Shown: positions 6,302-9,071 of the stretch, piece after piece | Layout of the letters: each line of letters begins with the position of its first letter | Position numbering within the stretch: the first letter of the stretch is position 1 | Source: Planctomycetota bacterium | GTDB taxonomy: Bacteria > Planctomycetota > Brocadiia > JAJRTI01 | DNA length: 9,071 nucleotides | Assembly (NCBI GenBank): GCA_024278415.1 | Contig: JAJRTI010000082.1 | Span: 1-9,071 of the forward strand | Direction of reading: 5' to 3' | Translations under genes and position numbers: made by a program | The notes under the pieces: generated by a model | What the model was told of the DNA's origin: nothing | The model's database searches: none | The model's input: the letters and a program-made list of their open reading frames with translations, nothing else

Positions 6302-7780
6302 TTACTGCTCGTTGCCTCCTCCCACGTCTACGATTGGCACGTGGAAGCGGAACGTCGTGCCGGCGCCGACTTGGCTTTCATACTCGATGTCGCCGCCGTA
6401 CTGTTTCACAATCTCCAGGGCAATCGCCAGGCCCAGGCCTGTGCCCTGCGCCTCTATGGCCTTGGCGTTGCTGGCGCGAAAAAACTCCGTGAAGAGGTGC
6501 TCTTGTTCTTCTTTGGGGATGCCAATGCCGGTGTCTTTGACTTCGAACCACGCGTCATCGCCCTCGCGCCAGGTGCGCACGGCCACTCGGCCGCCGGCCG
6601 GGGTGTACTTCACCGCGTTCGACACGAGGTTCCCCACGGCATCTTGCGCTTTCTCAGCCGAAAGTGGCACCCGTACGGCGCCAAGCTTGGCATCAAGCGT
6701 CAGTTCGATATGCTTTTCCTGGGCGACGGGGGCTTGCAGCCTCACAACCGACTCGACGACTGCGTCGAGGTTGGCTGGGGGCTCCTTCGCCTCCTCCCGC
6801 ACCAGGTCGCGATGGCGCGCGAGATCGAGCAACTCGCCGATCAGCTCCAGCATCGCGTCGGCGCGCGTGCGCGCGCGCAAGACCATGTCCAGCTCGCGTT
6901 CTCGGTCGTCCTTCAGGTAACCGTCGAGCACAAGCTTGAGGCAACTATCGATGGCGGCAAGGGGGCTGCGAAGCTGATGCGCCACGACGCGCATGAACTT
7001 CGACTGGCGCTCTTCGATCTCTTGGAGTCGACGATTCCGGTCGGCCAAGCTCCACACCAAGCGCTCCGTCCGCGCATGCGCCTCGCGGAGTTCGGCCTCG
7101 CGGGCGCGGAGGCGATGGGCGATGGACGACGTGAGGAACACGGCGATGAAGAGCGTGACACCGAGCGCCGCTACGTGCGCAAACACGTACAGACCGTTGC
7201 GGCACACCTCGCCCGGCAGCAGGCCCTTCAAGTGCACGTGCGCGCCGGGCCAGACGTACCCGACCAACGCCATGGTCATAAACAGCGCCAAGGCCAACAT
7301 GGCTTGGCAGTAGCTGTCCTTGGCCGACAGCAAGATGCTCGCCAAGACCATGTGGAAGACAAAAAAGAGGCTGAAGGGGTTCTCGACTCCGCCCGAGAAG
7401 TGCAGCAGCAGTGTAAGCAGCACCAGGTCGGAGCCGATCTGCACGTTCGCGAACACCCGCGCCTTGCGAAGGCGCAGCGCATCGTCCTCGATGCGGTCCA
7501 GCCGGCGCGCCCAGTAATGGAAGCACGTGTTGCTGGCGAACAGCAGGCAGGCCAGCACGTACAGCGGCCCGCCCGGCACCGGCAGACCCAGCGCGTGCCG
7601 GGCCACGAGAATCGTGGCGAACACGCCCGCGACCGCAAGCCAGCGGAGCTGGACGAACCAGGTGACTCGGGAGATGAGCACCTGCGCCGCGCTCGGCAAG
7701 GGCTCGACCGCCGCGCGCGGAGGCTCCGGCGCGGCGAGTTCGGCGCTGCTGGCGGAGACACTGTCGGCCGGGTCCTTCAC
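6302..7780 (-). CDS. Six-transmembrane sensor histidine kinase with RegB-like GGxxNPF motif
   Basis: A 492-residue inner-membrane kinase expected to autophosphorylate and pass phosphate to a receiver. Residues 1-36 are Ala/Pro-rich and probably disordered. Six hydrophobic segments follow (about 40-62, 72-91, 115-127, 137-155, 158-178, 196-220). GGVENPF (130-136) lies in the loop between the third and fourth; it matches the GGxxNPF ubiquinone-binding heptapeptide of RegB/PrrB in sequence and position. A charged coiled coil (222-262) leads to the H-box VVAHQLRSPLAAI with His268. The ATPase domain has N-box NLVSNAVKYTP (384-394), DTGIGIP (416-422) and GTGLGLA (446-452). Gln replaces the usual Glu after His268. 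Cys280 is in the dimerisation helix, but not at the spacing of RegB's redox cysteine. The start is GTG at 7780 with AGGAG 6 nt upstream. It lies between the receiver gene and hydB, all co-oriented, which suggests redox control of hydrogenase. Confidence 0.93.
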   Translation of the reverse strand: MKDPADSVSASSAELAAPEPPRAAVEPLPSAAQVLISRVTWFVQLRWLAVAGVFATILVARHALGLPVPGGPLYVLACLLFASNTCFHYWARRLDRIEDDALRLRKARVFANVQIGSDLVLLTLLLHFSGGVENPFSLFFVFHMVLASILLSAKDSYCQAMLALALFMTMALVGYVWPGAHVHLKGLLPGEVCRNGLYVFAHVAALGVTLFIAVFLTSSIAHRLRAREAELREAHARTERLVWSLADRNRRLQEIEERQSKFMRVVAHQLRSPLAAIDSCLKLVLDGYLKDDRERELDMVLRARTRADAMLELIGELLDLARHRDLVREEAKEPPANLDAVVESVVRLQAPVAQEKHIELTLDAKLGAVRVPLSAEKAQDAVGNLVSNAVKYTPAGGRVAVRTWREGDDAWFEVKDTGIGIPKEEQEHLFTEFFRASNAKAIEAQGTGLGLAIALEIVKQYGGDIEYESQVGAGTTFRFHVPIVDVGGGNEQ

Positions 7781-7855
7781 GGGACGCTCCTGAAGCGGAG
7801 GGTGACGCGGGCCTGAGTGTAGCTGTCATGGGGTGGCTACGGCCGAGTGGCGGAG

Positions 7856-8251
7856 CTACGCCGGCTCCGTGTAGCTCTTCACTTTGGCAAGCAGGTCGTC
7901 GGGCGCAATAGGCTTCGCCACAAAATCGTCCACAGGCAAGTACTCCTCGTCCGTGTCCGGCGAGAGCGCCACGCCCAACTTCTGCTCGATAGCCGAGATC
8001 ATGAGGATGGGCACGTCCTTGGTTTGGTCGTTGCCGCGAAGCTTGTAGCTCGTGTGGATGCCCTCGGTCGCGCTATCCATCATCACGTCCAAGATGATGA
8101 GGTCAGGCTTGACGTCCAGGGCCTTCTGGTAGCCGGCTTCGCCATTGGCCGCGGTTTCCACCGCGTAGCCCGCGGCTTCGAGCACGACCTTTGTGGCTTC
8201 CACCACGTCGGGATCGTCGTCAACGATGAGGATCGTCTTCTGTCTAGCCAT
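7856..8251 (-). CDS. Stand-alone receiver-domain response regulator, probable partner of the adjacent kinase
   Basis: This 131-residue single receiver domain has no output domain. Acidic pair Asp11-Asp12 (ILIVDDDPD), phosphoacceptor Asp55 (LIILDVMMD), Ser86 at the switch position (ILMISAI) and Lys113-Pro114 (FVAKPI) are all present, so it should be phosphorylatable. An extended acidic segment (residues 90-108, EQKLGVALSPDTDEEYLPV) is inserted between beta-4 and beta-5. This makes the domain longer there than CheY and marks a distinct receiver subgroup. The start at 8251 is chosen because AAGGAG (8258-8263) lies 6 nt upstream; a further ATG at 8269 would place this Shine-Dalgarno inside the coding region. 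The kinase gene follows 75 bp downstream on the same strand, so the two are a probable cognate pair. It would work through protein contacts or a phosphorelay; the target is not apparent. Confidence 0.93.
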   Translation of the reverse strand: MARQKTILIVDDDPDVVEATKVVLEAAGYAVETAANGEAGYQKALDVKPDLIILDVMMDSATEGIHTSYKLRGNDQTKDVPILMISAIEQKLGVALSPDTDEEYLPVDDFVAKPIAPDDLLAKVKSYTEPA

Positions 8252-8450
8252 CAAACGCTCCTTTCGCATGGGCTGCGATCAACGCGCGCCGTTCGTATCG
8301 TCTGGGACAGATCGAGGCTGGGCCTGTCCGGCCGCGGTGGCCGCCGGACCGGAAGGTGCGATGTCCATCTACACAAACGCCTGTCCCGAGTCCGGCCGGT
8401 GGGACGCCTTGCCAACCGAGAGCAGCGCCTAACGCGCAGGCAGCACTAGC

Positions 8451-8677
8451 TGTCGGCTCACGAATCGAACGCTCGCGCCCCTTGCACCCAGGGGCCACAA
8501 CGAGCCGACTCGTAGGTCGGCAGCCAATCCCGCACCCTCGGCCTCGGACGAATCCGCAGCAGTCGGGCGGTGACAGGCTACCAATTCCGGGAGCCTCGCG
8601 CCGCCTGCTCAGTCAGACGGCCGGCTCCTATGCGTGTGCCGATGCCGCGCCGCGTCTGGGCCGACGATGTCGGCTCA
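8451..8677. repeat. Cluster of GCCGAC/GTCGGC hexamers with two inverted pairs
   Basis: Five copies of the hexamer, counting both orientations, occur at 8452-8457, 8504-8509, 8516-8521, 8660-8665 and 8669-8674. Two pairs form inverted repeats, with 6-nt and 3-nt spacers. A longer TGTCGGCTCA is repeated exactly at 8451-8460 and 8668-8677. This may be a set of regulator sites or paired RNA stems upstream of the receiver gene. Confidence 0.35.
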
Positions 8678-8733
8678 ACGCTGCGCGTGTTGTTCGCCTC
8701 GCCGATGGTGGCGATTCGCCGCTCACGAGTCAT
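8578..8733 (-). CDS. Doubtful 51-residue ORF in the leader
   Basis: An ATG at 8733, about 30 nt after the predicted transcription start, opens a frame of 51 codons starting MTRERRIATIGEANN, rich in Arg and Ala/Gly. It has no Shine-Dalgarno at a useful distance; the nearest AGGA is about 20 nt away. It has no recognisable family, signal or membrane segment. It could be a leader peptide, but an open frame of this length arises easily at this GC content. Confidence 0.12.
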   Translation of the reverse strand: MTRERRIATIGEANNTRSVEPTSSAQTRRGIGTRIGAGRLTEQAARGSRNW

Positions 8734-8771
8734 GGCTGGCGGCCAATACTAGTGTCGATCCTAATTCAAGG

Positions 8772-8800
8772 ACGTTAACACACCCTTTGGAGCGTGTCAA
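8772..8800 (-). promoter_or_regulatory. Sigma-70-type promoter upstream of the receiver-kinase-hydrogenase genes
   Basis: On the minus strand TTGACA (8800 to 8795) is a perfect -35 box. A 17-nt spacer separates it from TAACGT (8777 to 8772), which keeps three of six -10 bases, including the first two and the last. Predicted transcription starts near 8765. The local dip in GC (around 8745-8785) against a very GC-rich background supports a promoter. The next minus-strand gene is the receiver at 8251. Confidence 0.55.
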
Positions 8801-9071
8801 GGCGGCGCCATCGTGGGGGGCCACCCGAGGGTTTCCGGATTGCCGCACCAACGCCGCGCCCATTCCCGCGTTGGACCCTCAGGAACAAGCGACCGGTCCT
8901 GGCCACAGCAAACGGGCCGTTCGCGCGGATGCGCCCCCCGAACCCCGGCGTGCCCACGTGCTGCACCACGATCGGATGCTTGCCCGACCCCTGGCGCCAC
9001 GTCAGCGGCCTCCCCACCGAGACCGCACCGAACGGCCGTAGCCGCCAGGCTTTGGAACTCGCCCCCGCAAG
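8801..9071. other. Right-edge region, no confident gene
   Basis: A minus-strand frame is open from the window edge to a TAA at 8775-8777, with mostly G/C-ending codons in its first 50 codons. A plus-strand frame is equally open to the edge, also with G/C-ending codons. Neither gives a recognisable family, and the TAA of the first falls inside the promoter's -10 box. It could be the 3' end of a gene beyond the window or non-coding DNA; the window does not decide. Confidence 0.4.

Larger units (their letters stand above)
8252..8766 (-). other. Hairpin-rich untranslated leader of about 510 nt upstream of the receiver gene
   Basis: No family-recognisable protein is encoded here. If the promoter at 8772-8800 is used, this is the 5' leader of the receiver-kinase(-hydrogenase) mRNA. 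Perfect or near-perfect stems include 8305-8310/8324-8329 (GGACAG/CTGTCC), 8327-8331/8344-8348, 8383-8387/8401-8405, 8477-8482/8490-8495 (GCCCCT/AGGGGC), 8504-8509/8516-8521 and 8660-8665/8669-8674. I cannot match it to a known riboswitch or RNA family. High GC makes some stems expected by chance. Confidence 0.35.

Noticed and set aside
6212..7816. Plus-strand open frame of 534 codons opposite the histidine kinase
   Set aside because: The minus frame gives a complete kinase with all boxes; the plus frame is low-complexity His/Arg/Val-rich sequence with no domain.
8252..8269. Upstream ATG adding six residues to the receiver protein
   Set aside because: It would bury the AAGGAG Shine-Dalgarno (8258-8263) inside the coding sequence; the ATG at 8251 is correctly spaced and begins the conserved receiver fold.
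8462..8470. GTTCGATTC (minus strand) resembling a tRNA T-loop
   Set aside because: The flanking bases do not form a 5-bp T-stem and no acceptor, D or anticodon arms can be drawn.
8775..9071. Partial minus-strand gene entering from the right edge
   Set aside because: Open and G/C-third-rich, but so is the opposite strand; no recognisable motif, codon bias fades in its second half and its stop overlaps the promoter.
1..9071. CRISPR arrays, insertion sequences, tRNA or rRNA genes
   Set aside because: No regularly spaced repeats, transposase motifs, terminal inverted repeats with target duplications, or RNA gene signatures were seen on either strand.

Overview
High-GC bacterial chromosomal DNA in which every confidently called gene lies on the minus strand, so transcription runs from high to low coordinates. 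The core is a complete four-subunit cytosolic [NiFe]-hydrogenase of the group 3b (NADP(H)-linked 'sulfhydrogenase') type, in the order hydB-hydG-hydD-hydA (beta-gamma-delta-alpha). This is the same order as in Pyrococcus soluble hydrogenase I. The gene set, codon usage and groES suggest a free-living, at least facultatively anaerobic bacterium. I cannot name the phylum from sequence alone; Planctomycetes/Hydrogenedentota/Acidobacteria-like lineages are guesses.

Layout from the right, in the direction of transcription. 8801-9071 has no gene I can support. A promoter with a perfect TTGACA -35 box lies at 8772-8800. It is followed by a leader of about 510 nt, rich in hairpins and in GCCGAC/GTCGGC hexamers, with at most one doubtful 51-codon ORF. 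Next come a stand-alone receiver-domain response regulator (7856-8251) and a six-transmembrane histidine kinase (6302-7780). The kinase carries GGVENPF, which matches the GGxxNPF quinone-sensing motif of RegB/PrrB kinases. After an 80-bp gap with a 12-bp perfect palindrome comes hydBGDA (6221 to 2284). Its four genes are spaced by 1 bp, by 2 bp and by a 4-base ATGA overlap. A textbook intrinsic terminator at 2221-2259 closes the unit.

The left part holds separate small transcription units. There is a ribonuclease-Z-like metallo-beta-lactamase protein (1210-2019) with its own leader and candidate -10 box. A 416-bp gene-free stretch with hairpins follows. Then come a second stand-alone receiver protein (377-793) and the start of groES (251 to beyond the left edge).

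Working model (inference): the membrane kinase reads quinone-pool or redox state and signals through the output-less receiver, and both are made with the soluble hydrogenase that exchanges electrons between H2 and NADP(H). The window therefore looks like a redox-sensing two-component module joined to a group 3b hydrogenase. Hydrogenase maturation genes (hyp, endopeptidase) are not in the window.
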